7,287 bases of DNA, from NCBI GenBank assembly GCA_022561415.1, contig JADFRH010000119.1:1-7287 (forward strand). Direction: 5' to 3'. Numbering within the stretch: position 1 is the stretch's first letter; each line of letters starts with the position of its first letter. Below are positions 1 to 5,300 of the stretch, in pieces. The notes under the pieces are model-generated. The model did not search any database, was not told where the DNA came from, and saw nothing but the letters and a program-made list of their open reading frames with translations. The DNA comes from Planctomycetota bacterium. Its GTDB lineage: Bacteria; Planctomycetota; Phycisphaerae; UBA1845. A program made the position numbers and the translations under genes.

Positions 1-70
1 CGTGACACCCTCAAGAATTCACAGGGAGGTGATTTATGATAGATCGAAGGCCGGCAGGGCGGTCGTGAAA

Positions 71-121
71 TAAAAAAGACGGTCACGGTGGCTGAACTTT
101 GCTGGCTCACCACCGTGCCCG
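71..121 (-). terminator. Intrinsic terminator downstream of the transposase
   Basis: The arms at 80-91 and 110-121 pair over 12 positions with one mismatch (83 against 118). The core is an 8-bp perfect stem, CACGGTGG (84-91) with CCACCGTG (110-117). Read on the minus strand, the stem is followed almost at once by six T residues (the A run at 72-77 of the plus strand). A GC-rich stem followed by a U tract is the classic rho-independent form, and only the minus-strand reading has the U tract. It lies about 140 bases beyond the transposase stop, so it could end that transcript or protect against read-through from dprA. The 18-base loop is somewhat large for an efficient terminator. Confidence 0.6.
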
Positions 122-134
122 CCCTGAGCTGTCA

Positions 135-166
135 CCTAGCTGGTTCTTGTAAGCAAGCCCGCTAGG
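135..166. repeat. Stem-loop with a four-base loop
   Basis: CCTAGC at 135-140 pairs with GCTAGG at 161-166. Inside it, GG at 142-143 can pair with CC at 158-159, and CTTG at 146-149 pairs with CAAG at 154-157 around the loop TAAG. No T tract follows on either strand, so it does not look like a terminator. Its function is unknown. Confidence 0.45.
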
Positions 167-193
167 CCAGATTCCAGCTTCTCTTTGCGGGTT

Positions 194-217
194 GCCGGGG
201 GGGCTTACGCCCCCGGC
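194..217. repeat. Very strong G/C hairpin, possible REP-like element
   Basis: GCCGGGGG at 194-201 pairs perfectly with CCCCCGGC at 210-217. An alternative register pairs GGGGGC (199-204) with GCCCCC (209-214) around the loop TTAC. The plus-strand downstream sequence is only moderately T-rich, so terminator function is doubtful. From memory, G/C-rich hairpins with a GGCTTACGCC-type core recur between genes in planctomycete genomes; this is recollection, not a search result. It lies 15 bases from the putative left inverted arm of the transposon. Confidence 0.45.
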
Positions 218-232
218 CCGCCTTCTTTGTAC

Positions 233-1236
233 CTCATCGGTTACGGTTGTCAAGTCGTTCAGGCGCAAACTGTGCGCTCCTTGAGTATAGCGTAGGTTAG
301 CCGATTACCCACAACGTTACGTAGGATGTCGCGGAATCGCTCGCCATCGGTCATTTTGCGCCGATTATAACGGCGGGCCTGTTCGTCCAGGTACGCCTGC
401 AAATGCTCCGGCGAGACCCAGACATAACAGCCCCTGATCGATCTCTTCAACAAGCTCCAGAAATTTTCCAGCCCGTTCGTGTGAACGCGACCCCGAACGT
501 ATTCCTTCGCATGGTCGATCATCTTGTGGACGTAATCGGAAGAGAGCCCGACGTACGAAGGTAACGCATCGGTATAGACCGATGCTCCAGGATTTACGTT
601 CTTATACACAGCCTCATGCAACGTGGATCGGCGAGTGTTCCCGATGACGTTGACGCGCACATGAGAGCCGCGCTCCAAGAGGCCGTGGACAATCTGTTTC
701 CCTATCCATCCGGTTCCCTTCTTAACCTTTGTCCGTTTGCTCTTGTGCATATTCCTCAATTTACCACCCACGAAAGTTTCGTCGCTTTCGACCTCACCTC
801 TTATCTTGCGAAACGTCGGTGTTCTCATAGCTACACGAAGACGATGAAGCATAAACCATGCGCTTTTCTGAGTGATTCCAATCGCTCGCCCAAGCTCGTG
901 ACTCGAAATCCCGTTCTTACAGTTTGCGATTGACCACGCTGCTACGAACCACTTGTCGAGACCGAGCGGAGAATCCTCGAAAACCGTTCCTACGCGCGTG
1001 CTAAATTGTTTGCGACAATCTTTCGCTTTGCATTGGAACATGCGACGACTCTTGATCTCGCCTACTTTGTCGCCTCGACACTTGGGACAGGCTACTACGC
1101 CATCCGGCCACTTAAGCAACACCATGTAGCTATGGCAAACATCAGGATCGGCGAAGTATCGTACGGCTTCCATGAGCGTGTCAGGATGCGACTTTGTATC
1201 GTTCATGCTTCAAGTGTACCACAGTAACGCGATGAG
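233..1236 (-). mobile_element. IS1595-family insertion sequence, ends approximate
   Basis: The element is defined by its transposase gene. An imperfect inverted repeat brackets the gene: CTCATCGGTTAC at 233-244 matches the reverse complement of GTAACGCGATGAG at 1224-1236 with one inserted base. Weaker similarity continues inward (about half the positions) and a TTG match lies just outside. The arms sit 14 bases beyond the stop codon and 17 bases beyond the start codon, giving an element of about 1 kb, usual for this family. The true tips could lie further out. I found no 8-bp direct repeat flanking these arms, and IS1595-family tips often begin with GG, which is not seen here, so the borders are provisional. 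Confidence 0.55.
259..1206 (-). CDS. IS1595-family (ISXO2-like) transposase
   Basis: The 315-residue product is a full-length DDE-type transposase that would cut and join the ends of its own element. An N-terminal zinc ribbon has Cys40, Cys43, Cys59 and Cys64 (CPKC, then CKAKDC). A helix-turn-helix-like stretch follows at about 95-125. The catalytic domain shows Asp142 in ESDETFVGG, Asp213 in YTDALPSY, and HTNGLENFW with Asn244 and Glu247, followed seven residues later by Lys254; this fits the DD(N/E)K pattern of the family. There is no frameshift or internal stop, so it could be active. No Shine-Dalgarno sequence precedes the ATG, and a promoter sits directly upstream, so the mRNA may be leaderless. 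The gene is visibly less GC-rich than its neighbours, in keeping with recent acquisition. It lies downstream of dprA on the same strand. Confidence 0.93.
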   Translation of the reverse strand: MNDTKSHPDTLMEAVRYFADPDVCHSYMVLLKWPDGVVACPKCRGDKVGEIKSRRMFQCKAKDCRKQFSTRVGTVFEDSPLGLDKWFVAAWSIANCKNGISSHELGRAIGITQKSAWFMLHRLRVAMRTPTFRKIRGEVESDETFVGGKLRNMHKSKRTKVKKGTGWIGKQIVHGLLERGSHVRVNVIGNTRRSTLHEAVYKNVNPGASVYTDALPSYVGLSSDYVHKMIDHAKEYVRGRVHTNGLENFWSLLKRSIRGCYVWVSPEHLQAYLDEQARRYNRRKMTDGERFRDILRNVVGNRLTYAILKERTVCA

Positions 1237-1240
1237 TCAA
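1213..1240 (-). promoter_or_regulatory. Probable transposase promoter overlapping the IS end
   Basis: On the minus strand, TTGACT (1240-1235) matches five of six -35 consensus bases. A 16-base spacer leads to TACACT (1218-1213), which matches four of six -10 bases. Only six bases separate the -10 element from the transposase ATG at 1206, so transcription would begin at or next to the start codon. The -35 box overlaps the right inverted arm, so transposase bound at the end could repress its own gene; this last point is inference. Confidence 0.45.
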
Positions 1241-1251
1241 GTATATTATTG

Positions 1252-1295
1252 CCCTCGTCAAGGTGTCTGCGGGCCTTGACAGGCGTACACGAGGG
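1252..1295 (-). repeat. Bulged hairpin just beyond the dprA stop
   Basis: CCCTCG (1252-1257) and TCAAGG (1258-1263) pair with CGAGGG (1290-1295) and CCTTGA (1274-1279) respectively. The loop is 10 bases (1264-1273) and there is a 10-base one-sided bulge (1280-1289). It begins seven bases downstream of the dprA stop, where a transcript end would be expected, but no T run follows on the minus strand. It may be a 3'-stabilising or weak termination structure. Confidence 0.35.
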
Positions 1296-1302
1296 GAAAA
1301 CG

Positions 1303-2469
1303 CTAGCCGCGCCGGGTGAATTTTCCGTTGGGGAGTTGGCGGAGGATTCCTTTGATTTGCAGTGAGGTCAGTGACGCCATGACTTGTGCAGTCTCCAGTG
1401 GTGTGCCGGACACAATGGCGTCGGTGTCTTCGGCGCCGGCAGTGATTGCATCCCATACCGACTGTTCCTGCGGACTGAGCTTGGGGATCGGCGCGCCGTG
1501 TTGAGTGCAGCCGACGTCTGCGTCGCCGGTAGAACCATCCGTCTCGCGGCGCATGATCTCACCCACGTCCTGCAGTTCATCGAGCACGTCTGCAAGGCAG
1601 GTGATCAGCTTAGCACCGCCGTCGCGAATGAGAGCGTGGGTGCCGGCCGTGTGCTGGGGGTGATCCACCCGGCCGGGAAGTGCAAACACCTCGCGGTTGT
1701 ATTCATTGGCCAGTCGCGCCGTAATGAGCGCACCACTCTTCTTGCCGGCTTCGATAATAATGACCCCGAGCGACAGCCCGGCAATGATGCGATTGCGCTT
1801 GGGAAAGTTCTTCGCTTCCGGACCGACCTCGATGGGCATCTCGGTGACGATCGCTCCGGCGCCGGCGATCTCGTCGGCCAGTGTTGCGTGCTCGGCCGGA
1901 TAGATGGAAGAGAGTCCACATCCCAGCACGGCCACCGTGCGCCCGCCGCCTTGAAGCGCCCCGCGATGGGCATAGCCGTCAACGCCGCGCGCCAGACCCG
2001 ACACGATCGTGAAACCCGCGGCGCCGAGCATCTCGCCGAAACGCAGTGCCTGCTCGCGGCCATACTGCGAACAGCGCCGCGTTCCCACGATGGCGATGGC
2101 CACGCTGTCCGTCGGCTCCCAGCGGCCGCGCATGTAGAGGCACGGGGGCGGGTCGGGCGTGTGAAGAAGTGGGCGGGGATACTCGTCGTCTTCTAGGCAG
2201 ATGATACGTAGGCCGAGCTTCGCCGCCCGCGCGACTTCTTCATCCACGGCGCCGTTGCTGCGTGAGCGAAAGATCGACTCGGCCACCTGTCGCCCGACGC
2301 TCTTGACGCGTTCGAGCTGCGTCAAGGACGCCTCCGAGACGGCGTCGAGCGTGCCGAAGTGTTCTTTGAGTCTGCGCAGCCGTATGGGACCGATGTCCGT
2401 GGTCAGGTGAAGTCGGAGGTAGGTGCGTGCAATGTCCGAAAGGACGACGTCAACATCCGGGCAAGCCAT
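1303..2469 (-). CDS. dprA: DNA-processing protein DprA
   Basis: DprA binds incoming single-stranded DNA in the cytoplasm during natural transformation, protects it and loads RecA. From the ATG at 2469 the product is 388 residues, the usual size. A helix-hairpin-helix-like region lies at about 18-70 (TDIGPIRLRRL, then KSVGRQVAESI). The Rossmann-type core spans about 85-300, with the signatures GTRRCSQYGR (129-138), SGLARGVDGYAH (157-168), FPKRNRIIAGLS (222-233), KSGALITARLA (244-254) and FALPG (262-266). A winged-helix DprA C-terminal domain follows at about 330-388. The frame stays open to a GTG at 2625 (440 residues) and includes an ATG at 2481, but the added 52 residues look unlike DprA, and the ATG at 2469 has a GAGG four bases upstream, so I chose it. 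The PilZ gene upstream is on the same strand; the longer start would leave only 21 bases between them. Confidence 0.93.
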   Translation of the reverse strand: MACPDVDVVLSDIARTYLRLHLTTDIGPIRLRRLKEHFGTLDAVSEASLTQLERVKSVGRQVAESIFRSRSNGAVDEEVARAAKLGLRIICLEDDEYPRPLLHTPDPPPCLYMRGRWEPTDSVAIAIVGTRRCSQYGREQALRFGEMLGAAGFTIVSGLARGVDGYAHRGALQGGGRTVAVLGCGLSSIYPAEHATLADEIAGAGAIVTEMPIEVGPEAKNFPKRNRIIAGLSLGVIIIEAGKKSGALITARLANEYNREVFALPGRVDHPQHTAGTHALIRDGGAKLITCLADVLDELQDVGEIMRRETDGSTGDADVGCTQHGAPIPKLSPQEQSVWDAITAGAEDTDAIVSGTPLETAQVMASLTSLQIKGILRQLPNGKFTRRG

Positions 2470-2501
2470 GGCGCCTCGCATCGTAAAGGGACCGCGCGGG
2501 T

Positions 2502-2574
2502 AGTGTAGCCGGAATCGCGCGACGACGCCAGCGTATGATTGCGAACCTGGGCAAAGTGACAGCTTTGGTGTCAC
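2502..2574 (-). promoter_or_regulatory. Candidate dprA control region with a dyad operator
   Basis: GTGACA (2556-2561) and TGTCAC (2569-2574) form a perfect 6-bp dyad with a 7-base spacer, the shape of a dimeric regulator site. Its GTGA-to-TCAC spacing is 11 bases, not the 8 of CRP. On the minus strand a TACACT at 2507-2502 could be a -10 box, but no good -35 lies at the right distance. Transcription would then start near 2495, with the dyad centred about 70 bases upstream, a position typical of activators. The dyad is direct observation; the promoter and its regulation are guesses. The region falls inside the alternative longer dprA frame. Confidence 0.3.
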
Positions 2575-2646
2575 CGCGGCCATGGACGGCCAGCCTGTCC
2601 CACCACGTCTGGGGCGTTCACGCACGACGAGTGCATGTTCGGGAGG

Positions 2647-3081
2647 CTACGTATTCAACCCCAGGAGCTTGACCCCGACGCGATGTTTTCCGGCGCCGGC
2701 GTAGCTGCAGTTCGCGACGGTTCCCATCAGCACCGGGTTTCCCGGCAGCGACGTGATCCGAGCCCAAACTTGTGAACCAGGGTAAACAAAGTGACGACAG
2801 AGGAAACTGAAGCCGCCACGGGACAGATCCTGGGTGGTGACGCGAAGCTCGCGACTGGTCTTGTGCAGCTCAACGGTTTCTTCAATTCTGACCTGGATCT
2901 CGACGGTCCATCGCTTGCGAACGTGGCGGCGCGCAGCGAGCCCGGATTCTCCGCGCGCTTTCTGTTTCAACAACGCGTCAACCACGTCGGTTGCGGAACT
3001 CTCCCTTGAAGCATTCGATTTGTCATAACCGGACTGCGACATTGAGAGACTCGCCGTGAACCCCAGCCGACCCGACAACAT
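2647..3081 (-). CDS. PilZ-domain protein (c-di-GMP receptor type)
   Basis: The 144-residue product has a disordered-looking, Ser-rich N-terminus followed by a PilZ domain from about residue 50 to the end. It carries the two signature elements for cyclic-di-GMP binding: RxxxR in RRHVR (Arg51, Arg55) and DxSxxG in DLSRGG (Asp85, Ser87, Gly90). The closing strands CSYAGAGKHRVGVKL are also typical. There is no signal peptide or membrane segment, so it should be cytoplasmic. Domains of this type change shape on binding the messenger and pass the signal to a partner, often in motility, surface or exopolysaccharide control; the partner here is unknown. An ATG at 3042 would give 131 residues and keeps the whole domain; neither start has a clear ribosome site. 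It precedes dprA on the same strand and diverges from the iron-sulfur gene. Confidence 0.85.
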   Translation of the reverse strand: MLSGRLGFTASLSMSQSGYDKSNASRESSATDVVDALLKQKARGESGLAARRHVRKRWTVEIQVRIEETVELHKTSRELRVTTQDLSRGGFSFLCRHFVYPGSQVWARITSLPGNPVLMGTVANCSYAGAGKHRVGVKLLGLNT

Positions 3082-3291
3082 CCGCGCGCCTGAGTGTCCG
3101 CCGCGTCGCCATTGGGTAACGTCAGTTCCTCGATCGGCAACTTACAATGGCAACCGAAGCGACCGAGGCGCTGATGACCCACTCCCGTTTCCGGACCTGG
3201 GGCGATGGCCGATAAGAAACGGCGGTCCAAGCGGTGTCGGTTTCGGCGCAGGTTCCGATAGCCGATTTCCCTCCGGTGGAAGCTCGCGATG

Positions 3292-3320
3292 TTGAATGCG
3301 TCGTGGCCGGGCGATACGAT
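3292..3320 (+). promoter_or_regulatory. Probable promoter of the ferredoxin-TPR gene
   Basis: TTGAAT at 3292-3297 and TACGAT at 3315-3320 are separated by exactly 17 bases, each matching four of six sigma-70 consensus bases. A better -10-like TATAAG lies at 3320-3325 but has no -35 at the right distance. Transcription would begin near 3327, leaving a leader of about 60 bases before the ATG at 3390. This supports the shorter start of the gene. Confidence 0.4.
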
Positions 3321-3325
3321 ATAAG

Positions 3326-3365
3326 CGTGCGGCGCATACCCGGCTTTGCGGCCCTGCACCGCACG
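3326..3365 (+). promoter_or_regulatory. 5' leader stem-loop
   Basis: CGTGCGG (3326-3332) pairs perfectly with CCGCACG (3359-3365), and GGC at 3342-3344 can pair with GCC at 3351-3353 inside. The stem begins almost exactly at the predicted transcription start, so it would sit at the very 5' end of the mRNA, where it could protect the transcript or modulate expression. It matches no riboswitch class that I know. Confidence 0.3.
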
Positions 3366-3389
3366 GTAATTCGACTCCGGACACGCACG

Positions 3390-5222
3390 ATGCCCGCTCG
3401 ACTTCGCGAGAAAAACGCGACGGAAGAGGCACCGCCATTCCCGGGCGGCACGCCCAGGCCCAGACGATCGTTCGCGCGCTGGCGCGCCCTTTCGCTGTCC
3501 TTGGTCTACGTCGTCTTCGCGATCCACATCATCCACTGGAAACTCGCCGGCACGACGCTCGCACCACTCGAACTGAACGAGGTCATGTACACACTCGAGC
3601 TGGGCATTGTCACGGCCGGCTTCCTGTTCATGTGCGTTCTCGTTTTGGGTACGCTTATCTTCGGGCGGTTTTTCTGTTCCTGGGCCTGCCACATCCTGGT
3701 GCTTCAGGATGCATGCGCGTGGCTGCTGCGGCGGCTGGGCATTCGTCGCAAGCCGATACGATCGCGCTTGTTGCTTCTCGTTCCGCCGCTTACGGCGTTC
3801 TACATGTTTGTCTGGCCGCAGATCGTGCGCACCTGGCACAGCCGGGCGTTTCCGTCGTTTCACTTCGCCACCGACCGTGACGGCTGGGCGTCGTTGGTCA
3901 CGGACAACTTCTGGCGCAACCTTCCCTCGGCCGGAGTGATCGTTGTTACCTTCATCGTGTGCGGGTTTGCGATCGTCTATCTACTCGGATCGCGGACGTT
4001 CTGCACGTATGTATGTCCGTATGGCGCGATTTTCGCGCTGGCCGACCGGTTTGCACCGGGGCGCATCCGTGTTTCGGACAAGTGCAAACAGTGCGGAACC
4101 TGCACGGCCGCCTGCACCAGCGGCATTCGTGTCCACGAAGAGGTCAAACAGCACGGCATGATCGTGAATCCCGCTTGCCTGAAGGATCTCGATTGCGTGG
4201 CCGCGTGTCCTCAGCAAGCGCTCTCGTACACCTTCACCAAACCGTCATTGTTTCGATCGATCTCCAGCGACGGGCGATTCGGAAGCCTCAAGTACGATTT
4301 TTCGCTCGGCGAGGAGTTGCTCATCGGAGTCGTGTTTCTCGTTGTGTTGTTTTCCTTCCGGGGGCTCTACAGCCGGGTTCCCTTCCTGCTGTCTCTCGCA
4401 CTGGGTGGGATCATCGCCTACCTGACCATCTCGGCGCTGCGCCTGAAGAGCCGCACCAACCTGACCGTTGCCTCGGTTCGGGTGAAACAAGGCGGGCGGC
4501 TGACGATCGGCGGGCGCGTGTTCGTGGCATGTGTGCCGCTTCTCGCCGCATTGGTGGGGCACAGTGCGTTTGTCCGCTACCACGAGTTTTTCGGTCTGAC
4601 CCAAGCGAGGGCCGGCGGATCGGATTCGGATGCCTGGTCACACTTGAGGACGGCCGACATGTGGGGGCTGATGTCCAACGAACGCGTGGAGCGGGCGCTC
4701 ATGGCGCTCGCTGCGGAGTTCCATCGCCCTGAAGAGTTGATTGTCTACGCGCGACGGGTGATCGAACGCGATCCTCATCTGGCGGGCGTTCGCGCCGAAC
4801 TGGGAAGCTCGCTGGCCGAACTCGGTCGCTTCGATGAAGCGGTCGCGGAGTTGGAGGAGTCGATCCGCCTCGACCCGGGCGTCGCGGGGGCCTATTACAA
4901 TCTCGGAACGATCCTCGCTCATCTCGGTCGTTTCACGGAAGCGGTCCCGCATTACGAGACCGCGCTGACCATCACCCACGATGATGCTGCGCTGTGCAAT
5001 AATCTCGGCTTCGCTCTGCTGCGCATGGGTCAACGCGCCGAGGCCCGAGTGCAGTTCGAGAGAGCGATCGCCATTGATCCACGCAGCGCCGACGCCCATT
5101 TCAACCTCGGCCGGCTTCTTGCGAACGCGGACTTAACGGTGGAAGCCTCGCGTCACTTCCGACAGGCCGCCGCTCTTGACGAGCGCTATGCAAGACTCCT
5201 CGAGCCGATCGTGCATGAGTAG
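3390..5222 (+). CDS. NapH/NosR-like membrane 4Fe-4S protein with C-terminal TPR repeats
   Basis: From the ATG at 3390 the product has 610 residues (a GTG at 3234 would give 662). An inner-membrane electron-transfer role is inferred from its likeness to polyferredoxins of the NapH, NosR and FixG type. Predicted membrane segments lie at about 34-50, 72-92, 127-143 and 182-200, then 309-324, 331-348 and 378-392. Two cysteine pairs flank the first group: FCSWACH (Cys96, Cys100) and FCTYVCPYG (Cys205, Cys209). A ferredoxin-like loop follows, with a full first motif CKQCGTCTAAC (Cys232, 235, 238, 242) and a second motif CLKDLDCVAACP (Cys263, 269, 273) that lacks one usual cysteine. Residues about 432-598 form at least three or four TPR units (for example LGRFDEAVAELEESIRLDP), a protein-binding scaffold not found in classic NapH or NosR. 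Only CGGA, a weak ribosome site, precedes the ATG. The DUF819 gene follows 78 bases on. The electron donor and acceptor are unknown. Confidence 0.85.
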   Translation: MPARLREKNATEEAPPFPGGTPRPRRSFARWRALSLSLVYVVFAIHIIHWKLAGTTLAPLELNEVMYTLELGIVTAGFLFMCVLVLGTLIFGRFFCSWACHILVLQDACAWLLRRLGIRRKPIRSRLLLLVPPLTAFYMFVWPQIVRTWHSRAFPSFHFATDRDGWASLVTDNFWRNLPSAGVIVVTFIVCGFAIVYLLGSRTFCTYVCPYGAIFALADRFAPGRIRVSDKCKQCGTCTAACTSGIRVHEEVKQHGMIVNPACLKDLDCVAACPQQALSYTFTKPSLFRSISSDGRFGSLKYDFSLGEELLIGVVFLVVLFSFRGLYSRVPFLLSLALGGIIAYLTISALRLKSRTNLTVASVRVKQGGRLTIGGRVFVACVPLLAALVGHSAFVRYHEFFGLTQARAGGSDSDAWSHLRTADMWGLMSNERVERALMALAAEFHRPEELIVYARRVIERDPHLAGVRAELGSSLAELGRFDEAVAELEESIRLDPGVAGAYYNLGTILAHLGRFTEAVPHYETALTITHDDAALCNNLGFALLRMGQRAEARVQFERAIAIDPRSADAHFNLGRLLANADLTVEASRHFRQAAALDERYARLLEPIVHE

Positions 5223-5300
5223 TGCCCGGCTGCCCCGCGTCGACAATCCTCCCGCGGCGTTGCAGTAGACGACACCGCGCGCATCGGCTATCACTCTCGC

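Larger units (their letters stand above)
1..258. other. Gene-free left edge rich in inverted repeats
   Basis: No convincing coding region is present. Frame 1 closes at a TGA at 37-39 and frame 2 at a TAA at 71-73; either could be the last codons of a gene lying to the left, but nothing in the few residues is recognisable. Three separate hairpin-forming segments follow one another: 55-126 (an outer arm CAGGGCGG at 55-62 with CCGCCCTG at 119-126, enclosing the terminator described separately), 135-166, and 194-217. A Shine-Dalgarno-like GGGAGGTG at 25-32 precedes an ATG at 36, which opens only a 10-codon frame (stop 66-68). The segment is therefore either the 3' side of the transposon plus its terminator, or a structured untranslated RNA. 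I cannot decide which. Confidence 0.5.
3082..3389. other. Divergent intergenic region
   Basis: This stretch separates the minus-strand PilZ gene from the plus-strand ferredoxin-TPR gene and must hold promoters for both. The plus-strand promoter and leader hairpin are listed separately. For the PilZ gene I found no convincing -35/-10 pair; TTGCC-type hexamers occur near 3140-3155 on the minus strand, but no fitting -10 follows. The iron-sulfur frame stays open back to a GTG at 3234, but those 52 codons encode no recognisable protein and contain the predicted promoter, so I treat them as non-coding. Confidence 0.5.

Noticed and set aside
1..73. The tail of a plus-strand gene entering from the left (frame 1 to 39 or frame 2 to 73)
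   Set aside because: There are too few residues to recognise a protein, and neither frame can be preferred.
121..190. A tRNA-like fold around a GGTTC/GATTCC-like stretch
   Set aside because: No acceptor stem, anticodon arm or proper T-loop sequence can be assembled; the paired segments form simple hairpins instead.
249..1242. GTCAAGT direct repeats (249-255 and 1236-1242) as the target-site duplication of the IS
   Set aside because: The left copy is only three bases from the transposase stop and inside the inverted arm, so it cannot be flanking target DNA.
1384..2196. A 270-codon plus-strand open frame opposite dprA
   Set aside because: It lies wholly inside the well-supported dprA gene, and its translation shows no recognisable family.
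2967..3863. A 298-codon open frame on the minus strand across the start of the ferredoxin-TPR gene
   Set aside because: It is antisense to clear membrane and TPR coding sequence, is rich in Arg, Glu and Gln with no domain, and overlaps the PilZ gene. Long antisense frames are common in GC-rich DNA.
3959..4732. A 257-codon plus-strand frame overlapping the ferredoxin-TPR gene
   Set aside because: It is a shifted frame of a gene with clear cysteine motifs and membrane segments; its Arg- and Ser-rich translation is typical of shadow frames.
5235..5257. CCGCG/CGCGG hairpin between the ferredoxin-TPR and DUF819 genes as a terminator
   Set aside because: The stem is 5 bp with a 13-base loop and no T tract, which is expected by chance in GC-rich DNA.
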